Virus record (IMG/VR): IMGVR_UViG_3300020733_000042
Span: 1-32,353 of that record
Strand: one strand, 5' to 3'
Source of the DNA: a virus
DNA length: 32,353 bases
Part shown: positions 1 through 9,700 of the stretch, one piece after another
How positions within the stretch are numbered: the first letter of the stretch is position 1
Layout: each line of letters begins with the position of its first letter
The notes under the pieces: generated by a model
The model's input: the letters and a program-made list of their open reading frames with translations, nothing else
What the model was told of the DNA's origin: nothing
Database searches by the model: none
Program-made: the position numbers and the translations under genes

Positions 1-2325
1 AGAATATTGAACGTCAATAGGAACGTAACTTGGGTTGATTGACTGAACGGTGAAATTAACTTCACGACGAGAGTCAAGATAGTCAATAAGACCGTAGGCG
101 ATTGTAGGACTTACAGCCAAACCATTTGAGTCAACAGGCACAACGGTTACGTTGCGCGGATAGTTAAATGTGTTTGGGTCGTACAACCCACCTGGTGTCC
201 AAGAATAATAAAAATTATTAGATTCAGGAAGCGTCAAAATTGTGTATGAGCCTGAGAAAACGGCAACGTTACTTACAATTACACTTGAACCCAGTGGTAC
301 GTTAAGACCTGTTTTAAATTGTATGAGAACCTGAACGTCTGTTGGTGTAGAAAGCGTAAATGTACCAACAATTGTCTGCAAAAGCGCTCCGGTAGGAGCA
401 AGGGTTGCAAGAACCGTACTTGGGTTTGATGCATCTACAATTACAATGTTAACGTCAGCAAATGTTGCCCCTGTGTAACTTGCGTCAATTGTTGCTGCAA
501 GCGTGTAAGTGCGTGTTGTTGCTGATGGCAAATCTGAAGAAATATTTGATAAATTAAATATTTGTGAATCAGATTGAATTGTACTTCCTGCTGCAGAACC
601 CGTTCCAATGTATTGAACACCGTAATTAGGAAGAGTCATTAATCCAGCAGCAGTTGTCCAGGAAGCATTTCCACCATTTGTGTAAAGATAATTAATGAAC
701 TTAGCGTCTGGAATAAAATTGTAATTACTTACAGATGTTGTTGGATTTTCTGCATAAGAAAGGTCTGCTTGAACTTGATTAAGAGAATTGTAAAAAATAT
801 TATGAGTTTTAGATGTCTCTGTTGTGTTAAATGCAATGTAAGATTGAATAGAAACTACATAAGGTTTTAATTGATTATAAGCGTTGTCAATGTTTGCATC
901 AAAAGCAAGGGCATTTGGTGAACTTGTATTTGTGGAGAAAATATTGCAATAAACGGTTTTTGCAAAAGTTGTGTATGAGTAAAGACCGCTTGCAAATTGT
1001 TCTCTTGAGGAAAAGACTTCTGTTGTTCCGTCAACGTATGTTGCAACAGAAACAATGTAGGGGCTTGCCGTTGCCGTTGTTGCGCTTGCCGCTTGAATAA
1101 TTGCTGCTGCTTGATACCAGTTTGTGTTAGCAGAAAGGTTAACCGCATTTGGAACAACAGCACCTTGTAACAATGTTACTGATGCCGAAGTGTCGTGAGC
1201 ATATTTAAATCCTGGAGAAAGAACCGTTAGAATTTGTGTTGCGGTTCCACCGGAACCTGATTTTGAAGCAGCGGCAGTAACAACAACAATTTCATTTCCA
1301 TTTGTTGCATCATTAATAAGAATTAATGCAGGGTTTCCAGAACTTACAGATGTACTAATTGAACCAGTTCCAACAATAACCTTAACTGATGTATCTCCCA
1401 CCAATGTTGCATCATGCAAAAGAGCACCGCTAAGTGGTGCGCTTGAAGAAGACGTAAATTGAAGATAGTTTGCAGGAGATGTTCCTGGTGTACTAAGAGT
1501 AGGTAGCGCTACAGTTCCGTTTCCAAAAGTACCCCAGTTTGCTGGAGCAGAATCAGAAGTTGCTGCTGTTAAGAAATTTGCATCAGCAGTTGTCAAACGA
1601 TTTGTCAATGGATTAAATCCATCAAAAGCAAGTGCGCGGTAGACACCAGCAAGATTTTGAGAGAACAAAGCGTAGTCACTTGGTGTAATTGGTCTTGGTG
1701 CAAGAAGTTGTAATTCAGACGTTAAACGGTTAAGAAAATTAGTTGTTGATTCTGGGTCGGTTCCTGATGTAAGAGCGGTATTCGTTGCCGCGGTAGCAGT
1801 AATTAAAATACCAGAAACATTGGGGTCAGAGTTTTGCATCTGCAAATAGGTGGTGAGAGGATTTATTCCTGTTAGACCTTGAATGTTGTAAGTAGAACCA
1901 ACACCAACTGCCTGCATAATAAATGAACCAGTTGTCTGACCAGCAACAATTGTATTGTTTGTAATTGTTTGAAACAGGTAGGAGTTACCTTCGTAGAAAA
2001 ATCCTGCAACTGTTCCGGCTGGTATTACATAACCGCCAGTTGGGGCATTTGCAACAAGTGTCCAAGTTGTTTGAATTTCTGCATATGTTCCTTCACTTGG
2101 TGTGATACCAATCAAAGAACCAAAGTATTCAAAAATTGAAGACGGAACGGCAGAGGCAACCGTGGCGGCTTCTGCCGCCATCTGAGCAAATTGCTCAACC
2201 AAAAGAACTTCCAAGTTGCCCTCACGTGGGACCCATCCAGGAACGTTATTAACAATTGATGTTAGCGCTTGCTGAATAAGAACATCTGTGTCAGCAACAA
2301 TAGGAATGTCAATATATTCTGCCAT
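1..2325 (-). CDS. Baseplate J-like protein (gp47/gpJ), 3' end cut by window edge
   Basis: Baseplate wedge protein expected to link the central hub to the tail-fibre side of the baseplate. The frame is open from an ATG at 2325 to base 1 with no stop, giving at least 775 residues, so the C-terminus lies outside the window. A stretch reading PITPSDYALFSQNLAGVYRA matches the family pattern 'T..DY...a....GV.ra'. The last visible residues (VNFTVQSINPSYVPIDVQYS) resemble the C-terminal beta-domain of gpJ proteins, so little is probably missing. It follows the gp25-like gene by 11 nt, the usual order in P2/Mu-like contractile phages. The N-terminal 'ADTDVLIQQAL' and 'VPGWVPREGNLEVLLVEQFA' segments also fit. 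The length is large for gpJ, and the middle (roughly residues 230-600) is low-complexity Ser/Thr/Ala/Asn-rich beta sequence, suggesting inserted Ig-like modules. Confidence 0.88.
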   Translation of the reverse strand, partial: MAEYIDIPIVADTDVLIQQALTSIVNNVPGWVPREGNLEVLLVEQFAQMAAEAATVASAVPSSIFEYFGSLIGITPSEGTYAEIQTTWTLVANAPTGGYVIPAGTVAGFFYEGNSYLFQTITNNTIVAGQTTGSFIMQAVGVGSTYNIQGLTGINPLTTYLQMQNSDPNVSGILITATAATNTALTSGTDPESTTNFLNRLTSELQLLAPRPITPSDYALFSQNLAGVYRALAFDGFNPLTNRLTTADANFLTAATSDSAPANWGTFGNGTVALPTLSTPGTSPANYLQFTSSSSAPLSGALLHDATLVGDTSVKVIVGTGSISTSVSSGNPALILINDATNGNEIVVVTAAASKSGSGGTATQILTVLSPGFKYAHDTSASVTLLQGAVVPNAVNLSANTNWYQAAAIIQAASATTATASPYIVSVATYVDGTTEVFSSREQFASGLYSYTTFAKTVYCNIFSTNTSSPNALAFDANIDNAYNQLKPYVVSIQSYIAFNTTETSKTHNIFYNSLNQVQADLSYAENPTTSVSNYNFIPDAKFINYLYTNGGNASWTTAAGLMTLPNYGVQYIGTGSAAGSTIQSDSQIFNLSNISSDLPSATTRTYTLAATIDASYTGATFADVNIVIVDASNPSTVLATLAPTGALLQTIVGTFTLSTPTDVQVLIQFKTGLNVPLGSSVIVSNVAVFSGSYTILTLPESNNFYYSWTPGGLYDPNTFNYPRNVTVVPVDSNGLAVSPTIAYGLIDYLDSRREVNFTVQSINPSYVPIDVQYS

Positions 2326-2336
2326 TGTAAACTTTC

Positions 2337-2990
2337 TTAAATGTTGTCAATTTTAACGTTAAGAGTTGCGTTATTATTGTTATCGTATTTTACGGTAACC
2401 GATGCATTCGCACGCGGCTCCCATTTATTAATTGAACCTTGAACTGCCAAGGAATTTACCTGTGTAAGAGGAAGGTCTTCTATACCGTATTGACTAACCT
2501 GAGGTCTTTGGCCAATAATAGTTCCAAGAAGCATTGCTACGTTTGAAGAAACATCTTCGTAGGTATCTTGTGCGTTTGTCAAAAATTGTCCGTAAGAATC
2601 AATTGCAATTTGATTCTGCAGGTGAGGCGGTGTAAAAGGTGGAAAAATCTGTTGTTGATAAACGGAAACCGTTGTACTTGGGCTTTGCGCACCGGTTGAA
2701 TCAATGTGCACAATTCTAAAAGCATATGAGCCAAGTGGATTTGTAGGGAATTTAAAAAAGAAAGATGTTAGTGGCGCTGAAAGGCTGTAAAAAGTCTGTG
2801 AAATAGTCCTGGTTACGTTTGCCTGCAGATTGCCAATTGGACTCCATGTTGGAACTGTTTTGTTTGTGTTTGTCAAAACATAAACAATGTACGATGATTC
2901 GGTTGTTGCATCATCGGCAGCGGTCCATTCTAGTTGAATTCCCTTATTGGGTACCCATGCTGCTGTTAGTCCTGTTATAGCATCAGCCAT
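2337..2990 (-). CDS. FN3 domain fused to gp25-like baseplate wedge protein
   Basis: The C-terminal third (about residues 135-217) looks like the gp25/gpW baseplate wedge family: a helix (DTYEDVSSNVAMLLGTIIGQ), then RPQVSQYGIEDLP, then INKWEPRANASVTVKY, matching the family's 'T..GERv..p.yG' and 'WEPRi.v..v' elements. The N-terminal 110 or so residues instead look like a fibronectin type III/Ig-like beta sandwich (LTAAWVPNKGIQLEWTAADD, then YAFRIVHIDSTGAQSPSTTV). Family members are usually about 100-140 residues, so at 217 aa this is an extended version. The ATG at 2990 is preceded by AGGAA. It lies between the glycosyltransferase-methyltransferase (1-nt gap) and gpJ. The FN3 part is inferred from the pattern only. 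Confidence 0.8.
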   Translation of the reverse strand: MADAITGLTAAWVPNKGIQLEWTAADDATTESSYIVYVLTNTNKTVPTWSPIGNLQANVTRTISQTFYSLSAPLTSFFFKFPTNPLGSYAFRIVHIDSTGAQSPSTTVSVYQQQIFPPFTPPHLQNQIAIDSYGQFLTNAQDTYEDVSSNVAMLLGTIIGQRPQVSQYGIEDLPLTQVNSLAVQGSINKWEPRANASVTVKYDNNNNATLNVKIDNI

Positions 2991-2991
2991 T

Positions 2992-4233
2992 TTAAATTCC
3001 TAGTCTGCCCCCTTGGCGTGAACCATCCTTAATTGCAATAAGGTTTGCGTTTACGTAGGGGATATTGTTTTCTCGGTGCCAGTCACTTGGAAAGTAAGTC
3101 TGGAGAACAGCCTTTTGAAAGTTCATTTTCAGTTCTGGTACATACTTGCGGTAGTTTTCGTCCGCAAAATACCAGAATGAATTTTCGTTGTAAAAAGAAT
3201 TGTGCGTAGGGTCTTGGTATGCGCCGCGACCATCGGTGCTTGGGGTGAGGCTTAGAATCATTCCGCCGTGAGCAAGAACTCTATACATTTCATTCCATAG
3301 TCGAACCTTGTCTGGAATGTGCTCCAGGAAGTCCACCGCACGGATAACGCCAACAGTGTTGTCGTCAAGGCTTCCAAGAATGTCAAACACGTCACCAACA
3401 AGGTCTGCTGGTTCGTGCATGTCTAGGGTTGAATATCCTGGCGTTGGGTTATGAGCAGCGCCCATGTCAATAGCCATAAGGTTATTGCGCTGACACCAAG
3501 CCAGTAGGAGTGGCTGAATATTTTTGTGATTCATGCGAACTGTTTCAGTTTGAATGAACGGGTTAATGTCCGACTGTGCCTGAGTGTTGTCTGGGTGAAC
3601 ACGTTGTAGGTAAAGGTTTTTCTTAATGTGAAAGAAATCACCTTGAAGGAACATTTTATACATAATGTCTTGGTCATCCAAGACTTTCATGGTTTCGTCG
3701 TATCCCGAAGTTGCTTTGTAAGCCGAGGTGCGGAAAGAGCGAATGTGATTTGGTGCGTACCAAATTAGTGAAACGTTGTGCGGGCTAGGTGCAAGTCCGT
3801 GACATACATTGTATCCATCTTCTTCGTGATATTCCCAACCGTAATCAGGAGAATATTTAGAAAAATTAGGAGTAGAGTCCGCATTAATGTAAGAAAAATC
3901 AGAATAAACAAAAACGACATCTGGGTTTTCATCAAATGCTTTGCGGACCTCTTCAAGGGCGGTCGGCATGAGGATATCGTCGTGGTCTAGTTCTACTAAA
4001 ATATCGCCAATGCAAAGTTCTACAGCGTACTTTTTAAGCGCTCCAACTTTGCCACCCAATTGTGGTTTGGCGTAAGAAATTTTTACACGGTCATCGTATT
4101 CTGGTCTAGACCATTCGGCCTTGCCGTTAAGAACTACAACCCATTCCCATGCCTCATAAGTCTGTGCCTTAAGGCTTTCATATGCTTGGTCAAGATATTT
4201 TGGGTCGTGACTTGGTGTAAATATTGAAATCAT
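2992..4233 (-). CDS. Bifunctional family 2 glycosyltransferase and SAM-dependent methyltransferase
   Basis: A two-domain enzyme embedded in the baseplate operon. Residues 1-215 are a GT-A fold family 2 glycosyltransferase: the start ISIFTPSHDPKYLDQAYESL, the strand WEWVVVLNG, and the metal/nucleotide-sugar acidic motif at 81-86 (ELDHDD). Residues 250-400 look like a class I methyltransferase: AIDMGAAHNP at 254-263 in the SAM-loop position, D271 ending strand 2, LEHIPD at 303-308, and HGGMILSLTP as the post-motif strand. The substrate is unknown: a virion protein, host surface sugar or DNA are all possible. It has its own promoter (4284-4312) and interrupts the spike-to-gp25 gene order, so it behaves like an inserted accessory gene. 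SD GAGGG lies about 11 nt before the ATG. Confidence 0.85.
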   Translation of the reverse strand: MISIFTPSHDPKYLDQAYESLKAQTYEAWEWVVVLNGKAEWSRPEYDDRVKISYAKPQLGGKVGALKKYAVELCIGDILVELDHDDILMPTALEEVRKAFDENPDVVFVYSDFSYINADSTPNFSKYSPDYGWEYHEEDGYNVCHGLAPSPHNVSLIWYAPNHIRSFRTSAYKATSGYDETMKVLDDQDIMYKMFLQGDFFHIKKNLYLQRVHPDNTQAQSDINPFIQTETVRMNHKNIQPLLLAWCQRNNLMAIDMGAAHNPTPGYSTLDMHEPADLVGDVFDILGSLDDNTVGVIRAVDFLEHIPDKVRLWNEMYRVLAHGGMILSLTPSTDGRGAYQDPTHNSFYNENSFWYFADENYRKYVPELKMNFQKAVLQTYFPSDWHRENNIPYVNANLIAIKDGSRQGGRLGI

Positions 4234-4314
4234 TATAAACGTGTCCCTCGTTTTTGACCAGACAATTATCGGGCCATTATAAAGATATCTTACACTATGA
4301 TTTCAATATTTGCA
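4216..4314. repeat. Inverted repeat pairing a gene start with its own promoter
   Basis: The 18 bases at 4216-4233 (first six codons of the minus-strand gene, reversed) and 4297-4314 are inverted copies with one mismatch, separated by 63 bp. The distal arm contains the promoter's -35 and spacer, so it would not be in the transcript. The pairing is at the DNA level. Confidence 0.7.
4284..4312 (-). promoter_or_regulatory. Sigma70-like promoter for the glycosyltransferase-methyltransferase gene
   Basis: On the minus strand TTGCAA, a 17-nt spacer and TAAGAT preceded by TG (extended -10) lie in the 86-nt gap upstream of the gene. The predicted start leaves a leader of about 45 nt. The -35 and spacer lie in one arm of an inverted repeat whose other arm is the gene's first 18 bases. 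Confidence 0.5.
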
Positions 4315-4319
4315 AGGAT

Positions 4320-4805
4320 TTAAGGAGTGTCAATATCTGGTAGTTCAACATCGTAAGATGAACCAGAACCCCAGCCTGAATGAGTTTTTGGGCCATATAT
4401 CTTTTGACCGGTAATGTCTATGTATGTATCTCCGACATTTCCCTTTGAAGAACTAGGCGCTCCGCTGCCATAACGTAACAGACCTGGGGTGAACCCGTAG
4501 AATGCCATGATTACGGGCTGATTGCTCGAATTGAACCCGACAGAACAAGTTGTGCCTACCGGAGGGGCAAAAGCACCAGGGTACGGAATGGGCCCCCAGG
4601 CCTGTGTGGCGCCACTTAGAGAAGGGATGGTAATTGTCAAGTTGCCCGCCGTAATGGGTGGTGGGCTTTGATTGGCCACGCTGGCGTCTGTTTGCGCAAC
4701 AACGCCGTAGTAAACGCCTGAATACTGAACACCCGTAGCGGCAATAATGCCACTGAAGTTTCTGTGGTGAGCCTGTAGGAGTGTATTTGAGTCGTTTGTC
4801 CTCAT
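4320..4805 (-). CDS. Baseplate spike/assembly protein (gp45/gpV-like, OB-fold)
   Basis: Likely central spike protein at the tip of the tail tube. Residues 20-110 fit the N-terminal OB-fold of the gpV/gp45 family: GVQYSGVYYGVVAQT, then LTITIPSLSGATQAWGPIPY, then APPVGTTCSVGFNSSNQPVIM, matching the family scheme 'G.V.....g.v.V.iP......w.p.....p.vG..V.v.f..gn...PVi'. The C-terminal 50 residues are Gly/Ser-rich ('RYGSGAPSSSKGNVGDTYIDI', containing a G-D-x-Y-I-D pattern common in tail proteins) and I see no long beta-helix. It lies 9 nt after the hub gene, its usual neighbour. A separate membrane-piercing tip (PAAR-like) was not recognised. Confidence 0.75.
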   Translation of the reverse strand: MRTNDSNTLLQAHHRNFSGIIAATGVQYSGVYYGVVAQTDASVANQSPPPITAGNLTITIPSLSGATQAWGPIPYPGAFAPPVGTTCSVGFNSSNQPVIMAFYGFTPGLLRYGSGAPSSSKGNVGDTYIDITGQKIYGPKTHSGWGSGSSYDVELPDIDTP

Positions 4806-4814
4806 TTTTATACC

Positions 4815-5930
4815 TTACTTTGTTTTTACCGTTAGGGGGAAAGGGGGAAGAGGCAAAGAATTTGGTTGTACCGCTTGTGCAAAAGGCATAGGAACCTGAA
4901 GAACAACGCTGGCCTGAGGATTAAAATAGTCTCTTTGCATAGAGGAAATCATCCATTGACCGTCTGCCGGACCCATTCCCTGTAGGGTAACTATTTCACC
5001 AATATCGTATGTGAATTTGTCCATCATGCAAGTAGCGGTTGCTTGACCGAAAGGCTTTCCAACGTCCCAGTCAAAGTCAATAAGTTGAACGGTTGGTTGA
5101 AATTCTTTCATAATTTGAATATTTGAACCAAGTGTTCCTTTTCGTGCATTTACAGGTGATGGAATCAAAACGCCATTGGTATCTTTAACCTCACCAAGCC
5201 AGTATTCATCTGGTCCAAAAAAGATAACGTTATTGTTTTCCCAAAGACGCCAACCAATACTTGATGCAATTCTTGTCATTGCAGTCCAAGTATCTTCGTA
5301 AGGGTCTGAGGTTGTTCCTCGACCAAGGGCAACTGATTCTGAAAGTCCTGTTTTATTCAAACCACTTGTTAGTTGATTCCAAACTGATACGTAGTCTGGT
5401 GCAACAAGGGATAGGTTTCCAAATGGGTTTGATTTTACGTTTACAGAGGAAACGAATGAATGCATTGCTCCAGTAACGTTTGTTCCTACTGGGTTGTTAA
5501 TTGAACCGTTTCCTCGTTGTTGTCTAAGTAGGTTAATCGCAGCAGATTCAAAAACCAATTGAATTTGATTTGACGCCTTAACAAATTGAGTAAGAACAAA
5601 TTGAAGACCTGCAACCTTTACAACAGTTCCTTGTTGGATAAGGTTTCTAAGAAGTTCACGATTTGGGTCTGTTAACTGAAGCGTAAACGTTGATGCACCC
5701 ATCATGTTTTTTTGAAGAATGGCGTCCGTAATACTTGCTTCGTAATTGTAGTAAAAAAGACTTTTTGCTCCCGTTTTGTAATTAACAATTTCAAATTGAG
5801 TTAAGTCAGCAAAACCAAAACCAGGAGTTACGTCTGTTGTTGTCTGTGTTGCGCTAACCGTCAACGGTGAGATATACCCAGCAGTATTGCTTGTTGAATT
5901 ACTCGCTGTTGCTTGAATAGGATTTGCCAT
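4815..5930 (-). CDS. Baseplate hub protein (gp44/gpD-like)
   Basis: Probable hub that joins the tail tube to the spike. At 371 aa it has the composition and elements of this family: an N-terminal strand block (GFADLTQFEIVNYKTGAKSL), the segment SITDAILQKNMMGASTFTLQLTDPN typical of 'tail protein D' N-termini, GTVVKVAGLQFVL, and a later TWTAMTRIASSIGWRLWENNNVIFF segment (residues about 205-230) that fits the family's 'a..la..lg......g..l.f' element. The start ATG overlaps the stop of the LysM gene (TAATG). Order LysM protein, hub, spike is the standard contractile-tail arrangement and is much of the evidence. Confidence 0.75.
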   Translation of the reverse strand: MANPIQATASNSTSNTAGYISPLTVSATQTTTDVTPGFGFADLTQFEIVNYKTGAKSLFYYNYEASITDAILQKNMMGASTFTLQLTDPNRELLRNLIQQGTVVKVAGLQFVLTQFVKASNQIQLVFESAAINLLRQQRGNGSINNPVGTNVTGAMHSFVSSVNVKSNPFGNLSLVAPDYVSVWNQLTSGLNKTGLSESVALGRGTTSDPYEDTWTAMTRIASSIGWRLWENNNVIFFGPDEYWLGEVKDTNGVLIPSPVNARKGTLGSNIQIMKEFQPTVQLIDFDWDVGKPFGQATATCMMDKFTYDIGEIVTLQGMGPADGQWMISSMQRDYFNPQASVVLQVPMPFAQAVQPNSLPLPPFPLTVKTK

Positions 5931-6703
5931 TATGGAACTATGTATTTTTTACCCGCAACAAGGGCGGTTTTAGGGTCTCTGATATTATTGAGATAAAGAA
6001 AGGCAGACACGTAAGACATGTTAGTAGGAACTTGTGTTGTTGTGCTAACCTTTTTGCCTTTAACATATGTAACTTTTGTAACTTTTGTATTAACTACAAC
6101 GTTTGGTTTGTTGGCGCAAATTTGTGCAATGGTTTGACCTGATTTAGCAGTTATAACGCTAGTATTTGAAGCAACCAATTTTGATGAAACAACGGCCGAA
6201 GGGGCTGTTGATTGACTTGCCAATGGTTTATTATATTCGTAAAAAACCACATGAATTTTTTGTTGTGTTCTGTCACCAGTCTGCAAATCTCTTATTGCAT
6301 CTAAAAATGAAATTGAAAAAAGAACAAAGACTTTTGGGTCTGCCGTTCCTTGTGCACCAGGTACAGGTCCAGTAAGTGTTAATGTTGTTGGTTCCAAAAT
6401 AGTGTTACTAATTGGGTCCAGCCATGTTTGAAGTTGATGGCAATCAACTTCTACTGAAGTTCCAACATTTTCTGGTTTTTGAGTAACCGCGTTGTCGAGA
6501 TAACATTCAAATTCCAATTGAAATGGAGCACGGTCATACCATTGTGTTGCAGAAATTGTTTTTGGACGGTCCACAACCTGCCATCCACCAGAACCGCCAA
6601 CGGGTCCGTAGGTTGAATGGTCTATAAGACCAACCACGACAGGATTGAAACCCGCTGTTGTTGGTGTAATAGTTACCAGTGTAGGAATTGGGTCTGTTGC
6701 CAT
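5930..6703 (-). CDS. LysM-domain tail/baseplate protein
   Basis: The C-terminal part (about residues 180-257) is a LysM-like module: SVITAKSGQTIAQICA, a basic Lys/Thr/Val-rich insertion, then LYLNNIRDPKTALVAGKKYIVP, which ends with the typical 'n.i.dp..l..G..l.iP' of phage tail LysM proteins (P2 gpX-like and T4 gp53-like functions). The N-terminal part is beta-rich and looks structural (WYDRAPFQLEFECYLDN). Encoded directly after the tape measure and coupled by TAATG to the hub gene, it probably locks hub and tube together at the baseplate rather than digesting the wall. The roughly 18-residue KVTKVTYVKGKKVSTTTQV insertion inside the LysM is unusual. Confidence 0.8.
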   Translation of the reverse strand: MATDPIPTLVTITPTTAGFNPVVVGLIDHSTYGPVGGSGGWQVVDRPKTISATQWYDRAPFQLEFECYLDNAVTQKPENVGTSVEVDCHQLQTWLDPISNTILEPTTLTLTGPVPGAQGTADPKVFVLFSISFLDAIRDLQTGDRTQQKIHVVFYEYNKPLASQSTAPSAVVSSKLVASNTSVITAKSGQTIAQICANKPNVVVNTKVTKVTYVKGKKVSTTTQVPTNMSYVSAFLYLNNIRDPKTALVAGKKYIVP

Positions 6704-6706
6704 TAA

Positions 6707-9700
6707 CTATGCTTTCGATTTAATGTCTGCGTCAATTTTTTGCATAACACCCTTTAGTCCGCCTCCACCAAGTGCTGCTTGGAACGCCGCTGCCATACCT
6801 GGAGAAGTGAGACCAATTTCAACATTACTATCTTTAACTCCAGAAGCAATTGCTTTTGAAAGACCTGAGATTGTTTGTTGTGAAAGGTGATATGTTCCGG
6901 CAATATTCTTTGCTGCTTCTTGATATTTCTTTTGTTGTTCACCAAGTTTAACAATTTCTTTAGTAAGTGCGTTTTTAGAAGATGCATCAAGGTTTTTGTT
7001 TTGCAAAAGAAGTTGGTCTGCTTTAATGGATTCTTGTGCTTGAAGCGAAGCCTTAAGAAAGACTCCTTCTCTTTGTACGGCTTGTCCTTGAGTAAGATTT
7101 TTATTATAATGCATACCCAGCAAAGCCTGTGCAACGCCTGTTTTAATATTTTGTTTTTGTTGAGATGCAACCAGGCTGTTAACTGCAACACGTTTAAAGA
7201 AATTGGGGTCAACTGACATTGTTCTTGTGGGGTCGTTTATTTGACTTTGAACGTCCGCGTTTTTTTGAGCAGCAACTAGTTTTTTAATCATTGCTGCTTG
7301 GTCGCTAGCGCTGTTTCCGCTTAAAAATATTTTTTTAATGTCTGCGGCTTCTTGACCAACAATTCCAGAAGCCTTTAATTTACGAAGTTCTCCTGGAACA
7401 TCTAATGTGTTAACCATTGATACAATTTTATTTCCTGAAAGCAAATTGCTTTCTATAGCAACTTTTTTTGCCAAAGCACGTGCTGAATTTTTTTCTGCAG
7501 CAGTAACTACTGCTGTTGAACCGTTACCCGTAATTCCATAGACATTTTTTTGTTGATTTGTGTACAGTGTCATTTGGTCTGTCAATTGAGAAAATTGAGC
7601 ATAATCTGCTTTGGTTGCAGTTCCATTAGCAATTTTTGTAGAAAGGTTACCCAATGTTGCTTTGTCAGCAAGAATTGCTGATTGCAAATTTTGTGAAGAT
7701 TGAAGACCCGTGTACGTGGTTGTTGGAGGTTTGTAATTAGCAACAGCGTTTGAACCGCCACCAAATAGACCTCCGAAGAAATGACCAATACCACCAAGGG
7801 CTTTGCCCATAAGAGGCATCATCATTGGTCCAAGAGTTGACATAAGCATCATGCCAATGGGTCCACCAGCCATGCCAAGTCCGCCGCTTAGAAGTCCACC
7901 AATACCGCCACCCATGAGGTCGCTAAGTCCACCAGTAAGGAGACCGCCACCAAGTTTACCAACTAATCCGCTAGCCTTGCTAAGAACGTCTTTTCCAAGG
8001 TCTTTTAATCCAGTTTTTTCTACGTCTTCAACAATACCCTTTTCAGGAATTCCTAAACGATATTTAAGAGATTCAGCAAGTGAAACTTTGGGAGCAGGAG
8101 TTGCATTTTCTGCGTATTTATACATGTCAAGGTGTTGTTGAATATTGGCAAGCGACCTATTAGCGGCTTCAGGAGTTGACTCATACTCGTTAGCGTGAAG
8201 CCATTTTTGAATTGCAGATGTGTGAAGTCTGTCACTACCGTGAAGGTCCATTTGACCCGTACGGTATTCCTGCATCATAAATTTTTCTGCTGGACTTAAT
8301 GGTGCAATTCCAACACCTTCAAGACTTAATTTTGTAAGAGGACCATTGTATTGTTTCATGCCTGCAACACGTTGTTGTTCGGCATATTTTAATTCATCTT
8401 GAATTTTTTGTCTTTGTTTGTCACTTGAGGCAATGGCCTCTGACATAAACTTGTTTTCAGAATTTAATCTTTTTTCTTCTTCTTTAAGTGCTTTAGCACG
8501 TAATTTGTCAAGTCTTGAATTAGAAGAACCAGTTGGGCCACGTCCTCCTACAGAACCAGAACCACCAACCCCTCCGCCCATAACGCTATTTTCAATAACA
8601 CCTGTTGCTCTTTCAACTGCACCAGTAAATCCAGTTACGGCTGTGGTTGACCTTGAATAAATTTGAGAGGCTTTTCCTTCTTTTGCAAGTTGTTCGTTTT
8701 GCCTAACCTCGGCAACTCGCATTGACTTTCCATAACGTTTTTCCATTTGGTCAAGGCTGCGTTGAATTGTTCGACCCTTAAGGCCACTTCCATCGCGAAG
8801 GTTGGCAAGTCTTTCTTCAAGTTTGTCACGACGTTTTAACGCAGCCGCACCAGTAAGTCCAAAAATACCCTTACCAAGAGAAGCGAGTTTAGATGCTGAG
8901 GCTTGAAGAATTACTTTTGTAAGTATTAAACCAAGAGCAATAATTACTGGTTTAAATTTAGTTACAGCGCCGAGAAGACCGGTAAAAGCCTTTCCCAAAG
9001 TAAGCGCAATTGGTGTAAGTGTTTTACCAACAATAAGAAGGTCAGACATAACAGTCTGCTTCATCATGTTGAATTGTGCTTGAGGTGTGCTCAATGCAAG
9101 GGCTTTAGCCCTTGCAAGAGCCTCAGGGGTCATGTTCTTGTCAATGTTTGCCTGAATACCAGCAACTTTGCTTGGGTCATTAGCAAGAGCAAGAACTGAG
9201 GCGGCGCTTCGTGAACCACCAAAAGCCTTTGTAATAATAAGGTTTTCAAGTGTGTTGAGCCATTGTGCTCCGGTAACAGCGGTTCGTTTTCCGGTGGCTG
9301 GGTCAATTGCACCAGATTGAGTTGTACCCAAGTCTGCCGCACTCATGTTTTGTAGAATTCCCTTTGACCATGCTTTAACTACTGATTGTGGAATATTTCC
9401 AACACCCCAGTTTTCAAGCAAGGCAGTAGCACCAGCGGCGCCAGTAAGACCTTTGTATTTTACGTTAAATTGAGATGGGTCAAATTTTTGCATAGCATCG
9501 TGAAGATACTGAGCAACCGCAGAAACACCATTGTTTTTCTGCATCATTACGTTAAGGTCACCAGTGTTAATACCAACCATTGCAAGCGCCTTAGCAGCCT
9601 GCGCACCAGGTGCGGTAAGAAGACTCAATGCGGTTTTTGCATATGTACCAGCAGTTGAACCAGGTGTACCTTGTGAAGTCAAAAGGTCAATGTATGTACC

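Noticed and set aside
7803-8141. Plus-strand Pro-rich 112-aa frame inside the tape measure gene
   Set aside because: Proline-rich shadow of the Gly-rich tape measure segment; no SD or promoter.
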